A stretch of DNA of 6,940 nucleotides from Oscillospiraceae bacterium (GTDB taxonomy: Bacteria > Bacillota > Clostridia > Oscillospirales > Oscillospiraceae): contig JAFRUW010000121.1 in NCBI GenBank assembly GCA_017438675.1, forward strand, positions 1 through 6,940, in the 5' to 3' direction. A model generated the notes under the pieces. The model saw nothing but the letters and a program-made list of their open reading frames with translations, did not search any database and was not told the origin of the DNA. Made by a program: the position numbers and the translations under genes. This document shows, piece after piece, positions 1 through 6,740 of the stretch; position 1 is the first letter of the stretch; the number at the start of each line of letters is the position of its first letter.

Positions 1-1167
1 GGATACTACGACACCTTCCGCAACAGGCTCATGTTCCCGGTCATAGACGTCAGAGGCAGCGTAATAGGCTTCTCGGGAAGAATACTGGGTGACGGGGAGC
101 CGAAATACTTAAACTCCCCGGATACGGTGGTTTTTAAGAAAAGCAAGAACCTTTTCGGACTGAATCTGGCAAAAAAGTCTAAAATGGGTATGATTCTTCT
201 CGTTGAGGGCAATATAGACGTAGTGAGCCTTCATCAGGCGGGGATCGACGCCGCCGTCGCGTCCCTGGGCACATCCCTGACCCCTGATCAGGCGCGGCTC
301 ATCTCCCGGTACACGGAAAACGCCGTTATATGCTACGACTCCGACACCGCGGGACTTAAAGCGGCCCAGAGGGCCATAGACATACTTGAAAAGACAGGCC
401 TCACCGTGAAGGTGCTGAACGTCCCCGGGGCGAAGGACCCGGACGAGTATATTAAGGAGAGGGGCGCCGATTCCTTCCGGGCGCTTCTGGAAAAAAGCGA
501 GAACCACGTCGAATACAGGCTTATGGCCATCCGTCAGAAGTACGACCTTGAGGTGACGGAGGATCGGGTGAGTTTCTTAAACGAGGCCACGGAGATGCTG
601 TCATCCCTTCCCAGCGCCATAGAGCGGGAGATATACGGTGCAAAGGTGGCGGAGCTTGCGGGGGTCACTCCGGAGGCGGTGGCCGCCGAGGTGAAGAAGG
701 CCTACAGGAAGCGGGTAAGATCCGAGCGGTCACGGTTTGAAAAGGAAAGCACCCGCCCGGCCGTAACTGCCCAGCCCGGCGACAGGTCCCTCAGGTACGA
801 CAATGTCAGGTCGGCGGCGGCGGAGGAGGGCGTCATCAGGCTGCTGCTCCTTGACCCGTCCCTTGTGAGGATGGTGAAGGATCTGACAAAGGCGGATTTT
901 TCGTCGGAATTTTTAGGCAGGGCCTTTGGTGAGATAAAAAGACGGATCGAGGAAGGCGGCAGTGTATCGATACCGATACTCAGCGAATGCCTGTCCCCGC
1001 CGGAGATAAGTCAGCTTACGGGAATCGTCCAGAAGCCGGAGGCAATGGGCGGCTATGAGCAGGCGATGACCGATTACATAAACAAAATGAAAACAGAAAA
1101 GCTGAAAAAGGATTTTGACTCAGCCGTAAAAAGATACAGAGAAACAAAGGGGTATGGTGATAAGTGA
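1..1167 (+). CDS. dnaG: DNA primase DnaG, C-terminal part (5' end outside window)
   Basis: DnaG synthesises the RNA primers for chromosome replication and works with the replicative helicase. The frame is open from base 1, giving 388 visible residues of a protein usually near 600, so the N-terminal zinc-binding domain and the first part of the polymerase domain lie outside the window. The visible part opens in the RNA polymerase domain (FPVIDVRG, IGFSGRILGDGEPKYLNSP) and continues into the TOPRIM fold. The TOPRIM acidic residues are present: Glu in VEGNID (visible residue 69), both Asp in YDSDTAG (113 and 115) and the DPDE motif (146-149). The last 110 or so residues are predicted helical and match the position of the DnaB-helicase-binding domain. 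One oddity is Asn where most primases have Tyr in the VEGYxD motif. The stop TGA (1165-1167) overlaps the start of rpoD, consistent with the dnaG-rpoD operon common in bacteria. Identification is very secure. Confidence 0.97.
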   Translation, partial: GYYDTFRNRLMFPVIDVRGSVIGFSGRILGDGEPKYLNSPDTVVFKKSKNLFGLNLAKKSKMGMILLVEGNIDVVSLHQAGIDAAVASLGTSLTPDQARLISRYTENAVICYDSDTAGLKAAQRAIDILEKTGLTVKVLNVPGAKDPDEYIKERGADSFRALLEKSENHVEYRLMAIRQKYDLEVTEDRVSFLNEATEMLSSLPSAIEREIYGAKVAELAGVTPEAVAAEVKKAYRKRVRSERSRFEKESTRPAVTAQPGDRSLRYDNVRSAAAEEGVIRLLLLDPSLVRMVKDLTKADFSSEFLGRAFGEIKRRIEEGGSVSIPILSECLSPPEISQLTGIVQKPEAMGGYEQAMTDYINKMKTEKLKKDFDSAVKRYRETKGYGDK

Positions 1168-2333
1168 TGGATAACAACGAAAAGAAAAGCATGGATCAGA
1201 CAAACGAGAAGCCTTCAATGGAGGTTATCAAGGAACGCCTCAACAAGCTCATTGAGGAGGGAAAGAAGAAGGGCATGCTCAGCTCCAAGGAGCTCATGGA
1301 TGTCCTTGAGGAGCTGAATCTTGAGCAGGAGCAGATCGACAGGTTCTACGACACACTTGAGAAGCTGGAGATCGACATCACCGAGGACGACGTTCTGGCA
1401 GTTCTGCCGGTGGACGACGTTTCCCCGGAGCTTGAGGATCTGGAGGACATCGAGGAGATCACCAAGGAAGAGCTGGTGGACACCGATGCCCTGATGGACA
1501 CCTTCAGCATCGATGACCCGGTCAGGATGTACCTGAAGGAGATCGGCAAGGTCAACCTGCTGACTCCCGAGGAGGAGATCGAGCTGGCGAAGAAAATGGC
1601 AGAGGGCGACGAGGACGCGAAAAAGCGCATGGCCGAGGCCAATCTGCGCCTTGTGGTCTCCATCGCCAAGAGATATGTGGGCCGCGGAATGCTGTTCCTG
1701 GACCTCATCCAGGAGGGCAATCTTGGCCTTATCAAAGCGGTGGAAAAGTTCAACTACACCAAAGGCTACAAGTTCTCAACCTACGCCACATGGTGGATCC
1801 GTCAGGCCATAACAAGGGCCATCGCCGACCAGGCCAGGACCATCAGGATCCCCGTCCACATGGTGGAGACAATAAACAAGGTCATCCGCGTATCCCGTCA
1901 GCTTCTCCAGGAGCTGGGTCATGACCCCTCCCCGGAGGAGATTTCGGAAGAGATGGGAATGCCCGTGGAGAAGGTCCGCGACATTCTGAAGATCGCACAG
2001 GAGCCCGTATCTCTCGAGACCCCCATCGGCGAGGAGGAGGACAGCCATCTGGGCGACTTCATCCCCGACGAGGACGCTTCCGAGCCTGCAGAGGCGGCTT
2101 CCTTCACGCTTTTAAAGGAACAGCTCATGAATGTTCTCAGCACCCTCACCCCCAGAGAGGAAAAGGTGCTGCGTCTGCGTTTCGGCCTTGAGGACGGACG
2201 CACCCGCACCCTTGAAGAGGTGGGCAAGGAGTTCAACGTCACCCGTGAACGCATCCGCCAGATCGAGGCCAAGGCACTCCGAAAACTCCGTCACCCCAGC
2301 CGCAGCAAAAAGCTCAAGGACTTTTTAAATTAA
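1164..2333 (+). CDS. rpoD: RNA polymerase primary sigma factor RpoD/SigA
   Basis: This is the housekeeping sigma factor that directs RNA polymerase to -10/-35 promoters. The 389 residues are close to the length of Bacillota SigA and contain all regions. They are a region 1.1-like acidic N terminus (about 20-105), region 1.2 (DDPVRMYLKEIG, about 118-129), and regions 2.1-2.4 (about 160-232, with LDLIQEGNLGLIKAVEKF and the -10 recognition stretch YATWWIRQAITRAI). Region 3 follows (about 234-305, with PVSLETPIGEEEDS), then regions 4.1-4.2 (about 315-388, with the helix-turn-helix TLEEVGKEFNVTRERIRQIE). The start is uncertain by one codon. GTG at 1164 gives a 4-base GTGA overlap with dnaG; ATG at 1167 gives a 1-base TGATG overlap and is perhaps more likely. 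The best purine-rich ribosome binding sequence, AAAGGGG (1146-1152), lies inside the end of dnaG, so translational coupling is expected. No promoter was found between the two genes, so transcription probably comes from upstream of the window. Confidence 0.98.
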   Translation: MMDNNEKKSMDQTNEKPSMEVIKERLNKLIEEGKKKGMLSSKELMDVLEELNLEQEQIDRFYDTLEKLEIDITEDDVLAVLPVDDVSPELEDLEDIEEITKEELVDTDALMDTFSIDDPVRMYLKEIGKVNLLTPEEEIELAKKMAEGDEDAKKRMAEANLRLVVSIAKRYVGRGMLFLDLIQEGNLGLIKAVEKFNYTKGYKFSTYATWWIRQAITRAIADQARTIRIPVHMVETINKVIRVSRQLLQELGHDPSPEEISEEMGMPVEKVRDILKIAQEPVSLETPIGEEEDSHLGDFIPDEDASEPAEAASFTLLKEQLMNVLSTLTPREEKVLRLRFGLEDGRTRTLEEVGKEFNVTRERIRQIEAKALRKLRHPSRSKKLKDFLN

Positions 2334-2351
2334 TAAACGGCAAACACATCA

Positions 2352-2378
2352 AAGCGCCGCGGACACCCCGCGGCGCTT
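2352..2378. terminator. Shared hairpin between convergent rpoD and dockerin-protein genes
   Basis: An 11-base perfect inverted repeat, AAGCGCCGCGG (2352-2362) and CCGCGGCGCTT (2368-2378), has a 5-base loop. It lies 18 bases after the rpoD stop and 26 bases after the minus-strand gene's stop. The stem is very stable, but neither side has a clean U run (plus side GTATAGTCTCTTT, minus side TGATGTGTTTG). It probably terminates or protects the 3' ends of transcripts from both directions. It sits in the 71-base intergenic gap, which shows nothing else. Confidence 0.75.
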
Positions 2379-2404
2379 GTATAGTCTCTTTAAACGATTG
2401 CTCT

Positions 2405-3835
2405 TTACAGACCCACTACTTTACGTGCAATAAGTATTACGTCGGAGTTGCTGACTGCGGAGTCATTGTTCATGTCGGCACGGATCAGCTGCTCGCCGGA
2501 CAAAACCGTGATCTTAACTACGTGCTTTGCCGCCAGAATAAGATCGGTGTTTTTAACAAAACCGTCAAAATCCAGATCTCCCTTTATCACCGCTGTGCCG
2601 GTGGTGGTAAAGGAACCTTCCGCGCCCCAGTAGGTCTGACCGTTCACGACGGCATAGAACTTGTATTTGTACGTGGTGCCGGGGGACAGGGTATAGCCGC
2701 ACTCTGTTGTAATACGGAAGAACACCCTCGGTCTTGTGTAGGTATCGTTCCTGCCCTTTGCCAGATAGTTTCCGTTCTGATCGTAGAGATACATTCCGGT
2801 CTCTGTGCATGTGCCGCCGTTAAAGGTGATCTCCTGACCGATGGCGGCGTCGGTTTCTCTTATGAACGTATAATTGTCGTTGCTCCATGGGACAAATGAC
2901 ACGCTGACGCCTGTGGTGGTGAAGGAGCCCTCGGTTCCCCAGTAGGTCTGACCGTTCACGATGGCGTAGAACCTGTATTTGTACGTGGTGCCGGGGGACA
3001 GGGTATAGCCGCATTCCGTGTTGATGCGGAAGAATACTCTCGGCGCGGTATAGGAACTGTTTTTACCCATGGCGAGGTAATTGCCGTTCCGATCGTAGAG
3101 ATACATGCCGGTCTCTGTGCATGTGCCGCCGGTCACGGTGATCTCCTGGCCGATGGCGGCGTCGGTGTCTCTTATGAAAGTATAATTATCATTGCTCCAG
3201 GCGGCAAAGGAAACGCCGGGTTCGTTAATGAAGCTGCTGTAATTTGAGGCGTGCTTGTAGTAAGATACGGAGCTTACATTTACCGTGCGGCCCCAATAAA
3301 TGAGATCGTTTTCGGGTGCATACCCGCTTCCGCTCGGATGGTAATTGCACTCAGCCAAAGTCAGGGTATTTCCGCTTCTGCCGATACATAATGCCGAGTG
3401 ACCGCTGGAGTCATTTCCGAAGCGGAGATAATCGCCAGCCTGTATGTTGGCGGTGTCGGTGCGCTTTGCCATGGCGGAAGCTCTCACGCCGAAGATCTCA
3501 TAAAACAGCTTGCAGGCAAAGCCCCAGCACTGGATGCCGCCGTCAAAGTAATTGCACTCGTATTGTCCGACCGCAGCCGTACCGTTATGAGTAGAGCAAG
3601 GCCTTGAGGTCACGCTGTTTTGGAAGCTTTCGTCCTTTCTGGCTCTGAGTCCTGCTTCGGAGGGCGTTGTAACATAGTGATTCCAGAACTGTCCGTGAGG
3701 GAATTGAGTTTTAAGTGAGGCTATTTTCTGATTGATGCTTGCCGCGACCGCAGGCGGCGAAAATGAGGGTATCAGTGCCGCGAACAAACAAAGGCAGAGC
3801 GCAAACGCAATGATCTTCTTTAATCTGATATTCAT
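2405..3835 (-). CDS. Secreted CHAP/NlpC-like cysteine hydrolase with two Fn3-like repeats and a C-terminal dockerin
   Basis: This is a 476-residue exported modular protein. Residues 1-31 are a signal peptide (RLKK, a hydrophobic core, then AVA|A as likely signal peptidase I site). Residues about 35-200 look like a CHAP/NlpC-P60-type papain-fold hydrolase: candidate nucleophile Cys103 in QCWGFAC at a helix start, candidate His146 in SSGHSALCIG after GDYLRFG, and Glu162/Asn164 in LAECN as possible third residue. Such domains usually cut peptidoglycan peptides as amidases or endopeptidases; the substrate here is not visible. Residues 208-309 and 312-413 are two Fn3-like repeats, 87 of 102 residues identical, each with two cysteines 36 residues apart. 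Residues 418-476 are a type I dockerin with two calcium loops, D420/D422/D424/D431 and D454/N456/D458/D465. The ribosome binding sequence AAAGGA (3845-3850) is 9 bases from the ATG. The dockerin is secure; the catalytic assignment is by motif pattern and less certain. No gene name is justified. Confidence 0.88.
   Translation of the reverse strand: MNIRLKKIIAFALCLCLFAALIPSFSPPAVAASINQKIASLKTQFPHGQFWNHYVTTPSEAGLRARKDESFQNSVTSRPCSTHNGTAAVGQYECNYFDGGIQCWGFACKLFYEIFGVRASAMAKRTDTANIQAGDYLRFGNDSSGHSALCIGRSGNTLTLAECNYHPSGSGYAPENDLIYWGRTVNVSSVSYYKHASNYSSFINEPGVSFAAWSNDNYTFIRDTDAAIGQEITVTGGTCTETGMYLYDRNGNYLAMGKNSSYTAPRVFFRINTECGYTLSPGTTYKYRFYAIVNGQTYWGTEGSFTTTGVSVSFVPWSNDNYTFIRETDAAIGQEITFNGGTCTETGMYLYDQNGNYLAKGRNDTYTRPRVFFRITTECGYTLSPGTTYKYKFYAVVNGQTYWGAEGSFTTTGTAVIKGDLDFDGFVKNTDLILAAKHVVKITVLSGEQLIRADMNNDSAVSNSDVILIARKVVGL
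2597..2902 (-). repeat. Fn3-like repeat unit 2 of the dockerin protein
   Basis: This codes for residues 312-413 and differs from unit 1 at 15 of 102 positions. The DNA of the two units is also very similar: a 40-base stretch at about 2671-2710 is identical to one at about 2983-3022. This points to a recent internal duplication or ongoing gene conversion. Cys343 and Cys379 match the cysteine pair of unit 1. Confidence 0.85.
2909..3214 (-). repeat. Fn3-like repeat unit 1 of the dockerin protein
   Basis: This codes for residues 208-309 (VSFAAWSNDNY to GSFTTTG). It is a direct copy of unit 2 with a 312-base (104-codon) period. The motif LSPGTTYKYRFYA followed by a glycine turn and GSFTTTG is typical of the last strands of fibronectin type III-like modules; that class is inferred. 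Cys239 and Cys275 may form a disulfide outside the cell. Confidence 0.85.
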
Positions 3836-3871
3836 TATATCGTGTCCTTTCAGACATATCCAACAACAAAC

Positions 3872-3898
3872 CGGCGCTTCGCAGTTTGTGAAGCGCCG
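3872..3898 (-). terminator. Hairpin terminator downstream of nagB
   Basis: A 9-base perfect stem, CGGCGCTTC (3872-3880) and GAAGCGCCG (3890-3898), has a 9-base loop. Read on the minus strand it begins 16 bases after the nagB stop and is followed by a U-rich GTTTGTTGTTGG. The tail is imperfect, so some read-through into the dockerin gene is plausible. On the plus strand a run of seven T lies 8 bases beyond the stem (3907-3913), but no plus-strand gene needs it. The stem fills most of the 79-base nagB-dockerin gap. Confidence 0.7.
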
Positions 3899-3914
3899 AT
3901 TATTGGTTTTTTTA

Positions 3915-4643
3915 TTATTTAATAAGGCTCAGCGCCGCTTCGTCGGCCACTACTGTGACGTCGCCGTGGAGCTGGAGGACGGAAGCCTGGCAGGCGGGGG
4001 TGATGGGGCCGCAGACGGCGTCACGAAGGGCGGGAGCCTTGTCCTCGCCGCTTACGACGATGAGGATCTTCTTCGCACTCATGATGGTGCCGATGCCCAT
4101 GGTGTAGGCGTAGCGGGGAACGTCGTCGATGGAGTCGAAGAATCTCTTGTTGGCGTCGATGGTGCGGTCGGTGAGCTTTACGCAGTGGGTGCCGTACTTG
4201 AAAACGTCCCCGGGCTCGTTGAAGCCGATGTGACCGTTGTGGCCGAGACCGAGAAGCTGGAGATCCACGCCGCCCACGGACTCAATGACCTTGTCGTAGT
4301 CGGAGCAGGCCTTCTCACTGTCGGGCTCCATGCCGTCGGGGAGGTTGGTGTTTGCGGGGTCGATGTTCACATGGCTGAAAAGATTGTCGTGCATGAAGTA
4401 ATAATAGCTCTGTTCGGCTGTCCTGGGGAGACCCTTGTACTCATCCAGGTTCACGGATGTGACCCCGGAGAAGTCCAGATCGCCGTTTTCATAGCCCTTC
4501 ACCAGCTCGGCATAGGTGCCGATGGGGGTGGAACCGGTTGCCAGACCCAGAACGCAGTCCGGCTTTAAAATGACCTGTGCCGCGATGATGTTTGCCGCCT
4601 TGCGGCTCATATCGTTATAATCCTTGGCTCGAATGATCTTCAT
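3915..4643 (-). CDS. nagB: Glucosamine-6-phosphate deaminase NagB
   Basis: NagB converts glucosamine-6-phosphate to fructose-6-phosphate and ammonia in the cytoplasm, the last step of amino-sugar catabolism. The 242 residues match the short form seen in Gram-positive bacteria; the E. coli enzyme is 266 residues and has extra C-terminal sequence. Visible motifs are the phosphate-binding loop LGLATGSTPIG (32-42), NLDEY with the catalytic Asp67, LPDG (101-104), and the signature LGLGHNGHIGFNEPG (131-145). The signature holds His138 and Glu143, with Asn136 where E. coli has Asp. VSGEDKAPALRDAV (197-210) is the conserved C-terminal substrate segment. AAGGAG (4652-4657) lies 8 bases before the ATG. 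The gene follows glmS on the same strand after a 72-base gap with its own promoter. No nagA or GlcNAc transporter is visible nearby. Confidence 0.97.
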   Translation of the reverse strand: MKIIRAKDYNDMSRKAANIIAAQVILKPDCVLGLATGSTPIGTYAELVKGYENGDLDFSGVTSVNLDEYKGLPRTAEQSYYYFMHDNLFSHVNIDPANTNLPDGMEPDSEKACSDYDKVIESVGGVDLQLLGLGHNGHIGFNEPGDVFKYGTHCVKLTDRTIDANKRFFDSIDDVPRYAYTMGIGTIMSAKKILIVVSGEDKAPALRDAVCGPITPACQASVLQLHGDVTVVADEAALSLIK

Positions 4644-4679
4644 TTTCGTTGCTCCTTATAATTATTAGAATGTATCCTG

Positions 4680-4709
4680 ATTATATCACATAAATCCATA
4701 GGGATTCAA
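4680..4709 (-). promoter_or_regulatory. nagB promoter with extended -10
   Basis: On the minus strand, TTGAAT (4704-4709) and TATAAT (4680-4685) are separated by 18 bases. TGA directly precedes the -10, giving the extended form TGATATAAT. The expected start near 4673 leaves a leader of about 30 bases. An inverted repeat, AATCC (4693-4697) and GGATT (4702-4706) with 4 bases between, lies across the spacer and the edge of the -35 and could bind a regulator. This lets nagB be expressed apart from glmS. Based on consensus only. Confidence 0.75.
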
Positions 4710-4715
4710 TATGCT

Positions 4716-6542
4716 TTACTCAACGGTGACGGATTTTGCCAGATTTTTCGGCTTGTCGATGTCACAGCCGTTTTCCTTCGCCACATAGTAGGCGAAGATC
4801 TGCAGGGGAATGACCTCGGCGAGGGAGCAGAACAGCGGGTCAAAGCGGGGGACGCTGATGCCGTCGTCTGTCTCGGCGAAGATGCGGAGGTTCCCCTCAA
4901 GGGCCACGCCCAGAACCTTGGCGCCCCTTGCCTTGACCTCCTTTATGTTGGACAGCATCTTGTCGAACAGACGCTCACAGCAGGCGAGGGCGATAACAAG
5001 CCTGCCCGGCTCGATGAGGGTGATGGTGCCGTGCTTCAGCTCCCCGGCGGCGTAAGCCTCGGAATGGATATAGGATATCTCCTTGAGCTTCAGTGAGCCT
5101 TCAAGGCAGGCGGCGTAATCGGTATTCCTGCCGATGAAAAACAGTGATGTGTTTTTGTAATACTTGGACGCCAGATAGGGGATATGGCGGTTTAAGTCGA
5201 TGGCGCGCTGAACCATGCTGGGTATCTTTTCGATCTCGGAGAGCAGCCGCATCCGCTCGGCGCTGTCGATCTTACCCAGTATATCCGCCATGTACACGGC
5301 GAAGAGATAGAGTACCGCCACCTGGGTGGTGTAGCCCTTTGTGGTGGCCACGGCGATTTCGGGGCCGGCACGGGTGTAGATCACATCGTCCGCAAGCTTC
5401 GCTATGGTGCTTGCCACTACGTTCACGATGGCGAGCGTCCGCGCGCCGATGGATTTAGCCTCTTTGAGGGCGGCGATCGTGTCGGCGGTCTCGCCGGACT
5501 GGGATATGACGATGACAAGAGTCTTTTCGTCGATGATGGGATTTGAGTATCTGAACTCGCTGGCAAGCTCCGCGAATACGGGAACCCGGGTCAGAGCCTC
5601 GATGGTGTACTTGCCGGCGCAGCCTGCGTAATACGCGGAACCGCAGGCCAGTATGACGATCTTGTTGACGGTTTTCAGATAGTCCGGGGTGAGGGATATG
5701 TCGTCCAGCACCACTCTGCCGTCCTTTATGCGGTGGTCGATGGCTGTTTTCAGGGCTCTGGGCTGTTCCATGATCTCCTTCAGCATAAAGTGATCGTAAC
5801 CGCCCTTTTCCGCGGCCTCAATATCCCATACCACGCGGCTCACGGGCTTTTCGATCCTTCTGCCGGCAAAGTCGTAAATGCTGACGCCGGAGGGGGTCAT
5901 CTCGCAAAGCTCGCCGTCGTCAAGATATATGACGTTTTTCGTGTAGCTGACCAGCGCGGTCACGTCGGAGGCGAAGAAGGTCTCACCGGCGCCGACGCCG
6001 ATTATCAGGGGGCTGGCCTCCTTAACGGCGATCACCGTGTCCGGGTGGTCGGAGCAGATACAGCCGAGACCGTAGGAACCCTCGAGACGGGAGGCCACCT
6101 TCATGACGGCCGCCCGGAAATTGCCTTTGTAATACATCTCCAGAAGGTGGACAATGACCTCGGTGTCGGTCTCGCTGAGGAAGGTGAAGCCGCACTGGAT
6201 AAGCTCTTCCCTGAGGTCAACATAGTTTTCGATAATGCCGTTGTGAACGATGGCGAATCTGCCGTCATTTGACATGTGGGGATGGGCGTTTTGGTCCGTG
6301 GGAGCGCCGTGGGTTGCCCATCGGGTGTGGCCGATGCCGGTGGTGCCTTTCATGGCGGGCCTGTTTTCCACCTTTTCGCAGAGGGCGCTTATCATGCCGG
6401 AGCTTTTCACCAGCTCCAGCTTCCCTTCATTTATAACGGCAATGCCCGCGGAATCATAGCCCCTGTACTCCAGCTTTTTAAGCCCGTTTAAGAGTATGGG
6501 CGTGACGTTTTCGTTCCCGGTGTAGCCTACTATTCCGCACAT
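4716..6542 (-). CDS. glmS: Glutamine-fructose-6-phosphate aminotransferase (isomerizing) GlmS
   Basis: GlmS makes glucosamine-6-phosphate from fructose-6-phosphate and glutamine, the first committed step to UDP-GlcNAc and peptidoglycan. The 608 residues agree with the family (E. coli 609). Residues 1-230 are the class II glutaminase domain, with Cys2 as nucleophile after Met removal (MCGIVGY), GHTRWATHG (71-79), NGIIENY (101-107) and SETDTE (123-128). Two SIS sugar-isomerase domains follow, about 285-420 (LACGSAYYAG, SQSGETADT) and 455-590. The isomerase residues equivalent to E. coli Glu488, His504 and Lys603 are present in KLKEIS, ELKHG and the C-terminal LAKSVTVE. AGGAGG (6552-6557) lies 9 bases from the ATG. 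It is divergent from the lipoprotein gene at 6741 and upstream of nagB; no terminator hairpin is evident between glmS and nagB, so read-through is possible. Confidence 0.99.
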   Translation of the reverse strand: MCGIVGYTGNENVTPILLNGLKKLEYRGYDSAGIAVINEGKLELVKSSGMISALCEKVENRPAMKGTTGIGHTRWATHGAPTDQNAHPHMSNDGRFAIVHNGIIENYVDLREELIQCGFTFLSETDTEVIVHLLEMYYKGNFRAAVMKVASRLEGSYGLGCICSDHPDTVIAVKEASPLIIGVGAGETFFASDVTALVSYTKNVIYLDDGELCEMTPSGVSIYDFAGRRIEKPVSRVVWDIEAAEKGGYDHFMLKEIMEQPRALKTAIDHRIKDGRVVLDDISLTPDYLKTVNKIVILACGSAYYAGCAGKYTIEALTRVPVFAELASEFRYSNPIIDEKTLVIVISQSGETADTIAALKEAKSIGARTLAIVNVVASTIAKLADDVIYTRAGPEIAVATTKGYTTQVAVLYLFAVYMADILGKIDSAERMRLLSEIEKIPSMVQRAIDLNRHIPYLASKYYKNTSLFFIGRNTDYAACLEGSLKLKEISYIHSEAYAAGELKHGTITLIEPGRLVIALACCERLFDKMLSNIKEVKARGAKVLGVALEGNLRIFAETDDGISVPRFDPLFCSLAEVIPLQIFAYYVAKENGCDIDKPKNLAKSVTVE

Positions 6543-6596
6543 GGACGCTGACCTCCTTTTGGGTTAAGAAAAACCTGATTAAACAAACAACAACCA

Positions 6597-6625
6597 ATGT
6601 TACCATTTACCGTGTTAAAAGTCAA
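6597..6625 (-). promoter_or_regulatory. glmS promoter
   Basis: On the minus strand, TTGACT (6620-6625) and TAACAT (6597-6602) are 17 bases apart, a good sigma-70-type match. The predicted start near 6590 leaves a leader of about 48 bases. That is much shorter than a glmS ribozyme, and the leader shows only a weak 4-base stem (GGTT/AACC, 6562-6575). Assignment is by consensus and position. Confidence 0.7.
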
Positions 6626-6675
6626 GAACAGGAAGAGAACCCTTATGAAAAATATTCATGTCTGCGCCGTAATAT

Positions 6676-6704
6676 TTGACATATCCGAATTATTCGGTTA
6701 TACT
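6676..6704 (+). promoter_or_regulatory. Strong sigma-70-type promoter of the lipoprotein gene
   Basis: A perfect -35 TTGACA (6676-6681) and near-perfect -10 TATACT (6699-6704) are separated by the ideal 17 bases. Transcription would start near 6711, about 30 bases before the ATG. The local sequence is AT-rich, unlike the flanking genes. It is back to back with the glmS promoter, with about 50 bases between the two -35 boxes. Confidence 0.85.
6685..6697. promoter_or_regulatory. Palindrome in promoter spacer, candidate operator
   Basis: CCGAATTATTCGG is a perfect palindrome with 6-base arms around one central base, placed between the -35 and -10 boxes. After one mismatch on each side the symmetry continues for three more bases (ATA at 6681-6683, TAT at 6699-6701). 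This position is typical of repressor operators. No regulator gene is visible in the window, and chance symmetry in AT-rich DNA cannot be excluded. Confidence 0.45.
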
Positions 6705-6740
6705 GTTACATTATTATTTATTTGGAGGTCTTTGGACACT

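Noticed and set aside
1115..1143. TTGACT near the end of dnaG as a possible internal promoter for rpoD.
   Set aside because: No acceptable -10 box lies at 16-18 bases; the nearest candidate GATACA is only 12 bases away.
3833..3838. A perfect TATAAT on the minus strand with TTGGAT 18 bases upstream, overlapping the start codon of the dockerin gene.
   Set aside because: Transcription from it would begin inside the gene, after the ATG and ribosome binding site, with no in-frame Met before residue 122. The good ribosome binding site supports the annotated start, so the boxes are probably chance.
3907..3913. T run after the 3872-3898 hairpin, suggesting a plus-strand terminator.
   Set aside because: It is 8 bases from the stem and no plus-strand gene ends there; the hairpin is better explained as the nagB terminator on the minus strand.
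3732..4568. A 278-codon plus-strand open frame across the nagB region.
   Set aside because: It lies antisense to nagB and the start of the dockerin gene, has low-complexity Gly/Val/Ala-rich content, and shows no family motif. It is a shadow of real genes.
5733..6272. A 179-codon plus-strand open frame antisense to glmS.
   Set aside because: glmS is conserved over its full length in this region; the antisense frame has no recognisable domain or ribosome binding site.
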